Assembly: GCF_035987325.1 (NCBI RefSeq)
Contig: NZ_CP108488.1
Span: 4,898,001-4,962,000, forward strand
Direction: 5' to 3'
Source of the DNA: Streptomyces sp. NBC_01244
Lineage (GTDB): Bacteria > Actinomycetota > Actinomycetes > Streptomycetales > Streptomycetaceae
Length of the DNA: 64,000 bases
Both the position numbers and the translations under genes were made by a program. The notes below the pieces were generated by a model. The model had not been told where the DNA came from, ran no database searches, and worked only from the letters and a program-made list of their open reading frames with translations. Positions 1-8,777 of this stretch are shown here, in pieces (within the stretch, counting starts at the first letter, position 1; every line of letters starts with the position of its first letter).

Positions 1-3000
1 GGCGAGTTCCCCCACGTGAGGGGCGCGGAGCATCGACCAGTGGTCCCCGCTCACTCCCCGGACCGTCAGGCCGCCCGGGTACAGGCCGCTGATGTCGCGG
101 CGCAGGAGCTCCGCCCCGGACGCGTCCACCCCGACCTTCAGCACCACGGCCGGGCAGCCGACCGGACGCGGCCGGTACCGGGAGAGCACCCGGAACTTGT
201 CCATCAGGAGACCGCGCAGGGCGGGGTTGCGCCGGGCCTGCGCTCCGACCCGGCCGATGCCCAGCACCGCGCTCGCCATGAGGCTCAGGTGCCCGAGGAC
301 GAACTCGGGGTCGGAGCCGATGGTCCGGCCCGCGCGGCCGGGTACGTAGGCGTCGAGGCACACGAGCATGTCGACCCGCTCGCCCCTGGCGGCCAGTTGG
401 AGGGCCATCTCGTGGGCCACGACGGCGCCGAAGGACCAGCCGCCGAGGGTGTAGGGGCCCTCGGGCTGGGCCTTCAGCAGCGCCTGGAGGTGGTGGGCCG
501 CGGAGGCCTCGACGGACATCCGTGACGAGTTCGCCACCTGCGGTTCGAGCCCGTGGACCGGGCGCGCGGTGTCCAGGCTCGCGGCCAGGGCGCGGTAGCT
601 GAGGGAGGATTCGGCGGCGTCGGCCACCAGGAACAGGGGCCGTCCGGTGCCCTCCTTGAGGACGACGGCGCCCGTGGCGGGCGCCGAAGCGGCGGTGCCC
701 CGCTGCTGCTCGGCCAGTTCGAGCAGGTGCCCGAAGGTGGGCCCGCGCAGGAACTCGGCGGCCGATACGACGACTCCCGCCTTCTCGCGAAGCTGGGTCA
801 TCAGGTTCAGCACCATCAGGGATTCGCCGCCGAGGGCGAAGAAGTCGTCCTCGGCGGACGCCGAGGACACGCCCAGCGCCCGGCACCACAGCTGCTCGAC
901 CTGCCCGCGTACGGGCACCGTCCGGTCGGCCGCGGGCGTACGGCGCTGCGTGCGCGCGACCTGGGTCGCCTGGCCGGCCTGCGGGTCCTGAAGGGCGAAG
1001 GGGTGGCCCGGCAAGGAGCACAGGAAGGGACGCTCCCCGGTGCCCGCCAGCGTTTCCTCCACGAGGTCCAGGCCGTGCTCCCACAGGGTTCCCAGCGCGC
1101 GCAGCAGCCCGCGCTCCCCGTCCTCGGGCCTGCCCAGCATCGGCACGCTCGCGTACGAGGGGTCCCACTCCCCGCGGAACCGCAGGGCGCCGAGCATGGT
1201 GCTGCCCGGCCCGAGCTCGATGAACGTGTCGCAGTCCGAACCGAGCAGGGTCTTCATGCCGTCGTCGAGCAGCACCGGCCGGCGTACCTGCGCGGCCCAG
1301 TACGCGGGATCGCACACGGCTTGGGGGTCGGCCCAGTCGCCGGTCACGTTCGAGACGAGGCGCAGGTCGGGAAGGTGGGTGCGGGTGGCGCCGATCAGCT
1401 CGGTCAGCCGGTCGGCGACGGGGGCCTGGATGTCGCAGTGGGCGGCCCGGTCCACGTTCAGCGGACGCAGGTCCAGGCCGGTGAGGGCGTCGCCCTCCAG
1501 AAGCCGCGTCATCTCCCGCGCGGGTCCGGACAGCACCACGCCACCGCGGCTGATCATGGAAACGGCGATCCTGCCGTCCAGGGGCACCCGGCGGGCCACC
1601 TCGTCCAGGGGGGCGTTGACGGCCACCATCCGGCCGGGCTCGGTGGCGCGCAGCCCCTGGGCCCGCTCGTAGACCAGGACCGCGGCCTCCGTCGGGGACC
1701 ACACCCCGGCGAGGGCGGCGGCGGCGTACTCGCCGACGCTGTTGCCGAACAGGGCGGCGGGCTTGATGCCCCAGTCGCCCAGCTGGCGGCCGAGCGAGTA
1801 GCCGATGGCGAACAGGCCCACCTGCTGGTGCGCCCAGTCGTCGAACCACTCGCGCGGTGCGCCCGCCTCGGTCACGATCGGCGACAGGTCCACCCCGTAG
1901 GTGTCGCGGACGAACCCGCCGATCTCGTCGAAGCAGGAACGGAACTCCGGCAGCAGCCGGTGGGCCGCCGCACCGGCGGCGTGCCGCAGCACTCCGTGCC
2001 CGGGGAAGAGGAACGCCACCTGCGACAGGGACCTGGCGGCGGCGGGCCGCGGCGCCTCGCGCAGCAGCTCCGCGGCCCGGGCCCGGTCCTGTGCGACGAA
2101 GGCCTGACGGTGGCCGTAGCCCCGCCGGGAAGCGAGCGCGCGGGCGGTCTGTGCCAGGTCCGGGGCGTCATCGGCCTCCAGGCGGGCGGCCAGGTCCCGG
2201 CGCAGTCGGGCGAGCGCGTCGTCGGACGCCGCCGACAGGGTGAGCACGGGCGGCCGGGGCCCGGCGGCGGGCTGCTCCCGGTCGGGGGCGGCCTGCAGGA
2301 TGACGTGCGCGTTGGTGCCGCCGACGCCGAAGGCGCTCACCGCGGCCGTGGGGGTTCCGCCCTCGGGCCAGGACCGGGTCTCGGTGCACACCCGGAACGG
2401 CGAGGAGTCGAGGTCGAGCAGGGGGTTGGGGCTGGTGAAGTGGAGGGTCGGGACGAGTTCCCGGTGCTCCAGCATCAGCACCGTCTTGATGAAGCCCGCG
2501 ACACCCGCGGCCGCGCTGGTGTGGCCGATGTTGCTCTTGACCGCGCCCAGCCATGTCGTGGGGTCCCCTTCGCGGGCCTCGAAGGCGTCCGTCAGCGCGG
2601 CCACCTCCACGGGGTCGCCCATCGGGGTCGCCGTGCCGTGGCACTCGACGTAGTGGATTTGCTGGGGTGTGACGGCGGCGACCTCGTGCGCGCGCCGGAT
2701 CACCTCGCTCTGGCCGGGGATGGACGGGGCGGTGAAGCCCAGCTTGTCGCCGCCGTCGTTGTTGAGCGCCGAACCGCGGATGACCGCGGCGATCCGGTCG
2801 CCGTCGCGCAGGGCGTCCGCCAGGCGCTTGAGGACGACGACCCCGACGCCCTCGCTGGGGATGGTGCCGGCGGCCTTCGCGTCGAAGGGACGGCAGTGGC
2901 CGTCGGGCGACAGGATGCTGCCCTGTTCGTGGAGGTAGCCCCACTCTCCCGGCGGCGACACCGCCACCCCGCCCGCGAGGGCCGCGTCGCATTCGCCGCC

Positions 3001-3585
3001 GCGCAGCGCCTGGGCGGCCATGTGGATGGCGGTGAGCGAGGTGGAGCAGGCCGTCTGCACGGTGACCGCGGGGCCCCGCAGGCCGAGCTTGTAGGCGACC
3101 CGGGTGGCCACGAAGTCCTTCTCGCGGCTGACGACCCGTACCAGCGGGCTCAGATCGTCCCCGGAGTCCAGCAGCGTCCGGTCGGAACCGGCGTACACGC
3201 CGATCCGGCCGGAGAAGCGGCCCGGGTCGATGCCCGCGTCGTCGATCGCGGTCGAGGCGCATTCGAGGAACACCCGCTGCTGCGGATCGATGTGCGAGGC
3301 GTCGGCCCGGTTGTACCGGAAGAACGTCCAGTCGAACATCCGGGAGCCTTCCAGCACTCCCTTGGCCCCGACGAACTCCGGACGCCGTACGAGGTCCGGG
3401 TCCGCGCCCTTCGCGATGAGGTCGGCGGTCTCGAAGTGGGTGATCCCCTCGACTCCGCCGCGCAGCAGCTCCCAGAACTCCCTTACGTCGGCGGCGCCGG
3501 GGTAGCGGCACGCCATCCCGATGACGGCCACCGCGTCGTCCGCGGCCCTGCGGGCCGTCTCCTTCTCCTGTGCCGGGGTGCTCAC
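1..3585 (-). CDS. Type I polyketide synthase, KS-AT-ACP-TE, cut at the left edge
   Basis: The frame is open from a GTG at 3585, which overlaps the stop of the NRPS gene (GTGA), down to base 1, giving 1195 codons without a stop. The ketosynthase has a TACSTS active site (Cys180), HGTATPMGDP and NIGHTSAAAG. The acyltransferase has GNSVGEYAAA (Ser616), in which the usual His before the nucleophile is Asn. An acyl carrier follows (LGGESLM, Ser922), then a thioesterase (GWSFGAV, Ser1051). There is no ketoreductase or dehydratase, so one unreduced extension followed by release is expected. Being last in the leftward operon, after the PCP-C-A-PCP protein, it most likely extends and releases the peptidyl chain. 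The missing 3' end probably holds only the last part of the thioesterase. Domain calls are firm; extender-unit choice (malonyl or methylmalonyl) was not determined. Confidence 0.93.
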   Translation of the reverse strand, partial: MSTPAQEKETARRAADDAVAVIGMACRYPGAADVREFWELLRGGVEGITHFETADLIAKGADPDLVRRPEFVGAKGVLEGSRMFDWTFFRYNRADASHIDPQQRVFLECASTAIDDAGIDPGRFSGRIGVYAGSDRTLLDSGDDLSPLVRVVSREKDFVATRVAYKLGLRGPAVTVQTACSTSLTAIHMAAQALRGGECDAALAGGVAVSPPGEWGYLHEQGSILSPDGHCRPFDAKAAGTIPSEGVGVVVLKRLADALRDGDRIAAVIRGSALNNDGGDKLGFTAPSIPGQSEVIRRAHEVAAVTPQQIHYVECHGTATPMGDPVEVAALTDAFEAREGDPTTWLGAVKSNIGHTSAAAGVAGFIKTVLMLEHRELVPTLHFTSPNPLLDLDSSPFRVCTETRSWPEGGTPTAAVSAFGVGGTNAHVILQAAPDREQPAAGPRPPVLTLSAASDDALARLRRDLAARLEADDAPDLAQTARALASRRGYGHRQAFVAQDRARAAELLREAPRPAAARSLSQVAFLFPGHGVLRHAAGAAAHRLLPEFRSCFDEIGGFVRDTYGVDLSPIVTEAGAPREWFDDWAHQQVGLFAIGYSLGRQLGDWGIKPAALFGNSVGEYAAAALAGVWSPTEAAVLVYERAQGLRATEPGRMVAVNAPLDEVARRVPLDGRIAVSMISRGGVVLSGPAREMTRLLEGDALTGLDLRPLNVDRAAHCDIQAPVADRLTELIGATRTHLPDLRLVSNVTGDWADPQAVCDPAYWAAQVRRPVLLDDGMKTLLGSDCDTFIELGPGSTMLGALRFRGEWDPSYASVPMLGRPEDGERGLLRALGTLWEHGLDLVEETLAGTGERPFLCSLPGHPFALQDPQAGQATQVARTQRRTPAADRTVPVRGQVEQLWCRALGVSSASAEDDFFALGGESLMVLNLMTQLREKAGVVVSAAEFLRGPTFGHLLELAEQQRGTAASAPATGAVVLKEGTGRPLFLVADAAESSLSYRALAASLDTARPVHGLEPQVANSSRMSVEASAAHHLQALLKAQPEGPYTLGGWSFGAVVAHEMALQLAARGERVDMLVCLDAYVPGRAGRTIGSDPEFVLGHLSLMASAVLGIGRVGAQARRNPALRGLLMDKFRVLSRYRPRPVGCPAVVLKVGVDASGAELLRRDISGLYPGGLTVRGVSGDHWSMLRAPHVGELA

Positions 3586-6500
3586 TTGGTCACGGCCTTC
3601 GCTACGAGGAGTACGACGCCGGCCGGGGTGGGGGAGAGCAGCAGCGCGCGCAGCTTCAGCGTCACGCCCAGCCGTTCCTTGACCAGCCGGATCAGCTGTA
3701 CGGCGCCCAGTGAGGTGCCGCCGCAGGCGAAGAAGTCGGTGTCGGCGGCGATCGCGTGCGCCTCGCCGTCCGAGCGGCCGCCGGTGCGCTCGATGGCCTC
3801 CGCGAAGAGGGCCGAGACCTGCGCCAGTACGTCCTCGGCCGCCGACCGCTCGACCGCCGTGGCGGCCGGGGCCGACCGGACGGCCGGCCCGGCGACCGCG
3901 GCGAGGGCCTTGCGGTCGACCTTGCCGTTGGGCGTCAGCGGGATGTTCTCCACGAGCGCCCACAGCGTCGGCACCATGTAGGACGGCAGCGTGCCGGAGA
4001 GCAGGTCGCGCAGTTCGCCCGTGCCGAGCTCGGTGCCCGGCTCGCTTTCCGGCCCGGTGCGCGGGGTGGGGACGACGGCCGCGACGAGCCGCTTCTCGGC
4101 GCTGTTGTCGCCGGTGACGACGACCACCGAGTCCTTGACCTGCGGGTGAGCCTTCAACGCGTCGGAGATCGCGCTCAGTTCGATGCGGTAGCCGCGGAGC
4201 TTGACCTGGTCGTCGGCGCGGCCGAGGTAGGCGAGGCGGCCCTGCGTGTCGAGACGTACGACGTCACCCGTGCGGTACAGCCGCTCCTGGACGTCGGCCG
4301 AGAAGTGGCCGAAGCTCCGGGCGCTCTCCGCCTCGTCGCCCACGTAGCCGTCGGCCAGTCCTTCGCCGCCGGTGTACAGCTCGCCGACCGCACCGGGCGG
4401 GACCAGGCGCCCGCGCGCGTCGAGTACGTACACCCGGGTGCCCGGGACCGGTGTGCCGATGGGCAGCGGTCCGCAGACGTCCTCGGGCCGGCGCACCGTG
4501 TGCGTGGTGGTGAAGGTGGTGTTCTCGGTCGGTCCGTAGCCGTTGGTGACGACCAGGCCGGGATGGCGGGCGAGTGCGCGTGCGGCGTGGTCGTGCGGGA
4601 CGACGTCACCGCCCGTCAGCAGCTGCTTCAGCTTGCCGAAGGAGGCGGGGGCGAACTCCTCGACCAGCCGGAAGAGGCCGGCGGTCAGCCAGGCGACCGT
4701 CACCTCGCGTTCGAGCAGGAACGTGCCCAGTTCGGACGGGGAGGGCAGCGCGTCCGCCGGGTACACCTCCAGGGTGGCGCCGGTCAGCAGTGCGCCCCAC
4801 AGCTCCAGGGTGGAGGCGTCGAAGGCCAGCGGCGAGAGCCGGAGCATGGTCTCGCCCGGCCCCGTCCGGACGTATCCGGCCTCGTGGACGAGCCGGATGA
4901 CGGCGCGGTGCGGAACGCCGACGCCCTTCGGTTCGCCCGTGGATCCGGACGTGAAGGCCACGTAGGCCTGCCGTGCCGGGTCCGTCTTGGGCAGATCGAC
5001 CGGCTCGAGCGGCTCGAGCGGCTCGACCGGCTCGAGCGGCTCGACCGGCTCGAGCGGCTCGTCGGCCGCGGGCGACCACGAGGCGTCCCAGGTGGCGGCG
5101 AGCGTGACGCCCCGCAGCCCCTCGTGCCCGGCCGCCGCGGGGGAGACCAGCGCCGCGGCCGGTGCCGCCTTCGCGACGATCAGCCGGGTGTGCGCGGGGG
5201 GCAGGCTCAGGTCCACACCGACGTAGGCGGCGCCGGCGGTGAGGATGCCCAGGACGGCGACCGCCTCGGCGACGGACCGCTCGACACCGATCAGCACCGT
5301 GTCGCCCTGCCGGACCCCGGCCTCGCCGAGCAGGCGGGCCTGCTCGGCGACGGCCCGCGCCAGCTCCGCGTAGGTCAGCTCGACCGATCCGTCGCGGACC
5401 GCGACCAGGTCGGGGAAGCGCCGCGCCGTGTCCCGGAACATCTCGTCCAGGGAGGTGACGGGGAAGTCCTCGCGCACGGCGTTGACCGAATCCAGCAGAG
5501 CCCGGCGCTCGCCGGACAGGCAGCGCACGTCTTCCAGTACGAGGTCGCCACCGGTGGCCAGCCGCTCGGCGGCCGCCCGGAAGTCCGCGATGAAACCGAC
5601 GGCTTCGGCCTCGTTCCACACCGCGGTCGCGTACTCCACGTGGCCGGCGAGCGAGGGCTCGGCCCGGCCGATCAGCAGGGTCAGGTCGAACTGCGCGCCG
5701 CCGCCGTGGCCCTCCTCGATCCGCAGGTCCAGCGGACCCGCGGCCAGGCGCTGCGGCACGAGCTGGTCGTGCATGCCGAAGCACACCTGGACGAGGGGGT
5801 GGCAGCCGATGCTCCGCTCCAGGCCGAGGCGGGCGACGAGCTCCTCGAACGGCAGCCGGCCGGCGTCGATGCTCAGCGTGAGGGAGCGCTGCACCGAGCG
5901 GAGGTAGTCCGCCGCCGTCGCGTCGTCGTCGATGTCGATCCGGACGGGTACGAGGTTGCCCGCGACCCCGACCAGGCGCTCCAGCTCGTTGCTGCCGCGC
6001 CCCAGCAGGGGCACGCCGACGAGCAGGCTGCGCGAGCCGGTCGTCCGGCTCAGGGTCAGGCCGAAGGCGCCGAGCAGCAGGGCGAAGGGGGTGATGCCGA
6101 GTTCGCGGGCGCGCCGGGTGACCGCGGCGCTCGCGCCGTCGCCGAGGTCGACCGGGGTACGGGAGCCCGCGGCGTCCTGGACGGGGGGCCGCTGCCGGTC
6201 GGCGGGCAGTTCGAGGACCGTGGGGACTCCGGCCAGGTGGCCCGTCCAGAACCGGGCCTGCTCGTCCCACAGGCCCCCGGCCCGCTCGGAGTCCTGGATG
6301 CGGATGAGCTCGCTCAGCGGGACGCCGGGCCCGAAGGCGGTGGGAGCGCCGCCCGCGAGTTCCTCGTAGCGGGCGAAGATCTCCTTCAGCACGAGACCCA
6401 CCGACCAGCCGTCCAGCACCATGTGGTGGGCCGTCAGTACGAGGGCGCTGCGGCCGGCCGGATGCGTGAAGTGCAGGAACCGCACGGCCGGGGCCGCCGT

Positions 6501-7088
6501 CAGGTCGAACGGACGGCGGGACTCCACCTCGGTGGTCCGGCGGACGTACGCCTCGAAGGCGGCCGCTTCGCCGTCGTGCGTGAAGCCGGTGAACTCGGGG
6601 GCGTGGTCGGCGAGTACCTCGCGGACCACGCCGTCGTCGCCTTCGGCGAAGACGGTCCGCAGCCCCTCGTTGCGCGCGACGGTCGCGTCGACCGCGGCAC
6701 GCAGCAGGCCGGGCTCCGGCTCTCCCGCGTCGGCGAAGGCGGTGAAGACCAGGTTGTACGGAGAGCCGCCGGTGATGCTCTCGATGAGCCACATGCCGCG
6801 CTGGGCGTGCGAGAGCCCCTTCAGCGCGGCGTCCGAGGGGGCGGGGGCCGTGGCGGGTACCGGCCCGTCCGCGGGAGCGGCCTCGGCCCCGCCGAGGACG
6901 GCTGCCAGCGGCTCGCCGCCGAGCAGGGACTTCACGGATATCTTCAGGCCGAGCTGTTCCCTGGCCATGGCCTCCAGGCGCATGGCACGGAGCGAGTCCC
7001 CGCCGAGCTCGATGAAGCTCCGCGTTCTGAAACCCGTAGTGTCCGTACCCACGCCCAGAATGGCGGAAGCAAGATCATCAAGCGTCAT
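3582..7088 (-). CDS. Non-ribosomal peptide synthetase, PCP-C-A-PCP
   Basis: The protein has 1168 residues. It begins with a carrier domain (LGGDSLRA, Ser32), then a condensation domain (HHMVLDG, His221-Gly227), an adenylation domain (TSGSTGEPKG, FDASTLELW from residue 756, YGPTENTTF, YRTGD, NGKVDR) and a second carrier (CGGTSLGA, Ser1126). Aligning the adenylation pocket by eye to GrsA PheA gives D-A-L-W-L-G-G-T-F-(K). This differs from the published valine code DAFWIGGTFK by two conservative changes, so valine is inferred. An acidic proline repeat (PLEPVEPLEPVEP) sits just before core A3 and is encoded by a 9-bp tandem DNA repeat. The gene overlaps the downstream PKS by 3 bp and follows the C-PCP gene by 60 bp, so one transcript is likely. 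An N-terminal PCP directly after an upstream C-PCP protein is unusual. Confidence 0.95.
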   Translation of the reverse strand: MTLDDLASAILGVGTDTTGFRTRSFIELGGDSLRAMRLEAMAREQLGLKISVKSLLGGEPLAAVLGGAEAAPADGPVPATAPAPSDAALKGLSHAQRGMWLIESITGGSPYNLVFTAFADAGEPEPGLLRAAVDATVARNEGLRTVFAEGDDGVVREVLADHAPEFTGFTHDGEAAAFEAYVRRTTEVESRRPFDLTAAPAVRFLHFTHPAGRSALVLTAHHMVLDGWSVGLVLKEIFARYEELAGGAPTAFGPGVPLSELIRIQDSERAGGLWDEQARFWTGHLAGVPTVLELPADRQRPPVQDAAGSRTPVDLGDGASAAVTRRARELGITPFALLLGAFGLTLSRTTGSRSLLVGVPLLGRGSNELERLVGVAGNLVPVRIDIDDDATAADYLRSVQRSLTLSIDAGRLPFEELVARLGLERSIGCHPLVQVCFGMHDQLVPQRLAAGPLDLRIEEGHGGGAQFDLTLLIGRAEPSLAGHVEYATAVWNEAEAVGFIADFRAAAERLATGGDLVLEDVRCLSGERRALLDSVNAVREDFPVTSLDEMFRDTARRFPDLVAVRDGSVELTYAELARAVAEQARLLGEAGVRQGDTVLIGVERSVAEAVAVLGILTAGAAYVGVDLSLPPAHTRLIVAKAAPAAALVSPAAAGHEGLRGVTLAATWDASWSPAADEPLEPVEPLEPVEPLEPLEPVDLPKTDPARQAYVAFTSGSTGEPKGVGVPHRAVIRLVHEAGYVRTGPGETMLRLSPLAFDASTLELWGALLTGATLEVYPADALPSPSELGTFLLEREVTVAWLTAGLFRLVEEFAPASFGKLKQLLTGGDVVPHDHAARALARHPGLVVTNGYGPTENTTFTTTHTVRRPEDVCGPLPIGTPVPGTRVYVLDARGRLVPPGAVGELYTGGEGLADGYVGDEAESARSFGHFSADVQERLYRTGDVVRLDTQGRLAYLGRADDQVKLRGYRIELSAISDALKAHPQVKDSVVVVTGDNSAEKRLVAAVVPTPRTGPESEPGTELGTGELRDLLSGTLPSYMVPTLWALVENIPLTPNGKVDRKALAAVAGPAVRSAPAATAVERSAAEDVLAQVSALFAEAIERTGGRSDGEAHAIAADTDFFACGGTSLGAVQLIRLVKERLGVTLKLRALLLSPTPAGVVLLVAKAVTK
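4996..5060. repeat. 9-bp tandem repeat inside the adenylation domain
   Basis: About seven imperfect copies of cggctcgag or cggctcgac lie here. On the minus strand they encode alternating LEP and VEP units in the loop before core A3. Copy number could vary between strains without breaking the frame because the unit is a multiple of three. Confidence 0.85.
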
Positions 7089-7148
7089 TGGTTCACTCTC
7101 CGGTGAGGAAGGTGGCTACGGCCCGCGCGTCGCGGGCCGTAGCCCTGG

Positions 7149-8768
7149 TCAGCCCTGGCCGCCGGCCCGTACCGCGCCGATCAGGCGGTCACGGGCGCTG
7201 CCGCCGGAGCCGGCCGCGGCGCCCGCGGCCGGGGCGGCGAGCAGCTCGGCGTGTCCGCGTACCGTTCCGGCCCGGAAGATGTCCATCGTCTTGAGGGCGC
7301 GGCCGGAGGTCTGGGTCAGACGCTCGACGAGGACGATGAGGAGCAGCGAGTCGCCGCCCACATCGAAGAAGCTGGCGTCATCGGCCACTTCGTCGATCTT
7401 GAGGATCTCCTTCCACAGGGAGCGCACGAGCTCGATGCGCGCCTCGGGGGTGGAGACATCCACGGCGGTGGCGGACGGGTCGGACACGGTTTCCTCCAGG
7501 GAGTGGGAGAGGGAGAGAGCGCTGCGCCGCAGGTCCGAAAGGAATCCGGCGACGGAGTCGCGCGCGTACAGGGCCTGCGTGTAGTCGACGGAGAGTTCCA
7601 GCCGGCGACGGCCGGACTCCTCGTTCAGGCAGACGAAAAGACCGAGGTCGTACTTCATGTGCAGCGACGGCAGCGGCTGGAGCCGGCCCACGACTCCGGG
7701 CGCCAGCTCCATGTCCTTCGGAACCTCGGCCATGTTGACCAGCACGGCCGACAGGGGCGGCCAGATGGCATCGCGTTCCGGCTTGAGCGCGGCCGTCACG
7801 GCGTCCAGGGGGACGTCGCCGTCCATGAACGCTTCCATCGCGGAGATCCGCGCGGTGCGCAGGAGCTCGCGCCAGGTGGTGGTGTCGTCGAGCGACACCC
7901 TGATCATGACGGTGTTCATGAACATGCCGATGGCCTCGGCGACGGCCGGATCGGACCGGCCGGGCCAGCCGAAGGCGAAGAGGAAGTCCCGCTGGCCGCC
8001 GGTCCTGGCGAGCGTCCCGGCGAGCAGGGCGACACCGGCCATGAACGGCGTGCAGCCTTCCTCGCCGGCTGCCGCCAGGAGGGCCTCGGTGAGCTCCTCG
8101 TCGAACCGCGTGGCCAGGGTGGCCCCGGCCAGGGAGGTGTCGTCGGTGTCCCGGCGGAACGGCACGTCCACCGCGATGGGGGCCCCGGCCAGCCGCTCGA
8201 CGACGTCCGGCAGGCGGTCGGCCAGCTCGTCGGCCGCCAGCATCGTGACGACCTCGCTGGGGTGCGGCGGCGAGCTGAGCACGGGCTCGAGTCCGGCCGC
8301 CGACGCCCGGTAGACCGCGGCGATCTCGGCCATGAGGAGGCTGCGCGACCAGCCGTCGCAGACGATGTGGTGCACGGTGAGGACGAGCAGGGTGGACTGC
8401 TCGAGGCGGATCACTTCCGCCCGGACCGGCGCCTCGGTTCCGAGGTCGAAGGGCGTGTAGCACAGGAGCTCGACCAGCCGCTCCAGCTCCTCCCGCGACC
8501 ATCCTTCCGCCGCGGCGTCGATGAACCCGGCCTCGGCCGGCGCGCCGTCGGTGCGGTACTCGATCCTGCGGTGCTCGATGTCGAGCCGGAACAGGGACCG
8601 CAGGGCCGGATGCCGGCCGAGCACCCGCCGGACCGCCGCGACGAGCAGGTCGTGGTCGACGTCCCCGGTGAATTCCATGACGGTGGGGATGAGGCTGGTG
8701 GGCCGGAGCTGCTCGACCTGGTCGAGGACCCACAGCCCCTTCTGCGCGGGATTTGCTTCGTACCACAC
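7149..8768 (-). CDS. NRPS condensation-carrier didomain (C-PCP)
   Basis: The 539-residue protein has a condensation domain with HHIVCDG at residues 133-139 and a C-terminal carrier domain with GGDSLLL (Ser474). No adenylation domain is present, so its carrier must be charged in trans, either by the A domain of the next gene or by an enzyme outside the window. It lies 9 bp downstream of the P450 and upstream of the PCP-C-A-PCP gene. The N-terminus (residues 1-20, with NPAQKGLWVLDQ) is the usual C1 region, so the domain is complete. It may join a starter acyl or aminoacyl group to the chain. Its product-level role is inferred. Confidence 0.92.
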   Translation of the reverse strand: MWYEANPAQKGLWVLDQVEQLRPTSLIPTVMEFTGDVDHDLLVAAVRRVLGRHPALRSLFRLDIEHRRIEYRTDGAPAEAGFIDAAAEGWSREELERLVELLCYTPFDLGTEAPVRAEVIRLEQSTLLVLTVHHIVCDGWSRSLLMAEIAAVYRASAAGLEPVLSSPPHPSEVVTMLAADELADRLPDVVERLAGAPIAVDVPFRRDTDDTSLAGATLATRFDEELTEALLAAAGEEGCTPFMAGVALLAGTLARTGGQRDFLFAFGWPGRSDPAVAEAIGMFMNTVMIRVSLDDTTTWRELLRTARISAMEAFMDGDVPLDAVTAALKPERDAIWPPLSAVLVNMAEVPKDMELAPGVVGRLQPLPSLHMKYDLGLFVCLNEESGRRRLELSVDYTQALYARDSVAGFLSDLRRSALSLSHSLEETVSDPSATAVDVSTPEARIELVRSLWKEILKIDEVADDASFFDVGGDSLLLIVLVERLTQTSGRALKTMDIFRAGTVRGHAELLAAPAAGAAAGSGGSARDRLIGAVRAGGQG

Positions 8769-8777
8769 GTGGCATTC

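Noticed and set aside
1..3585. Possible frameshift in the left-edge PKS.
   Set aside because: Translating from GTG 3585 to base 1 gives one continuous frame with KS, AT, ACP and TE motifs in order.
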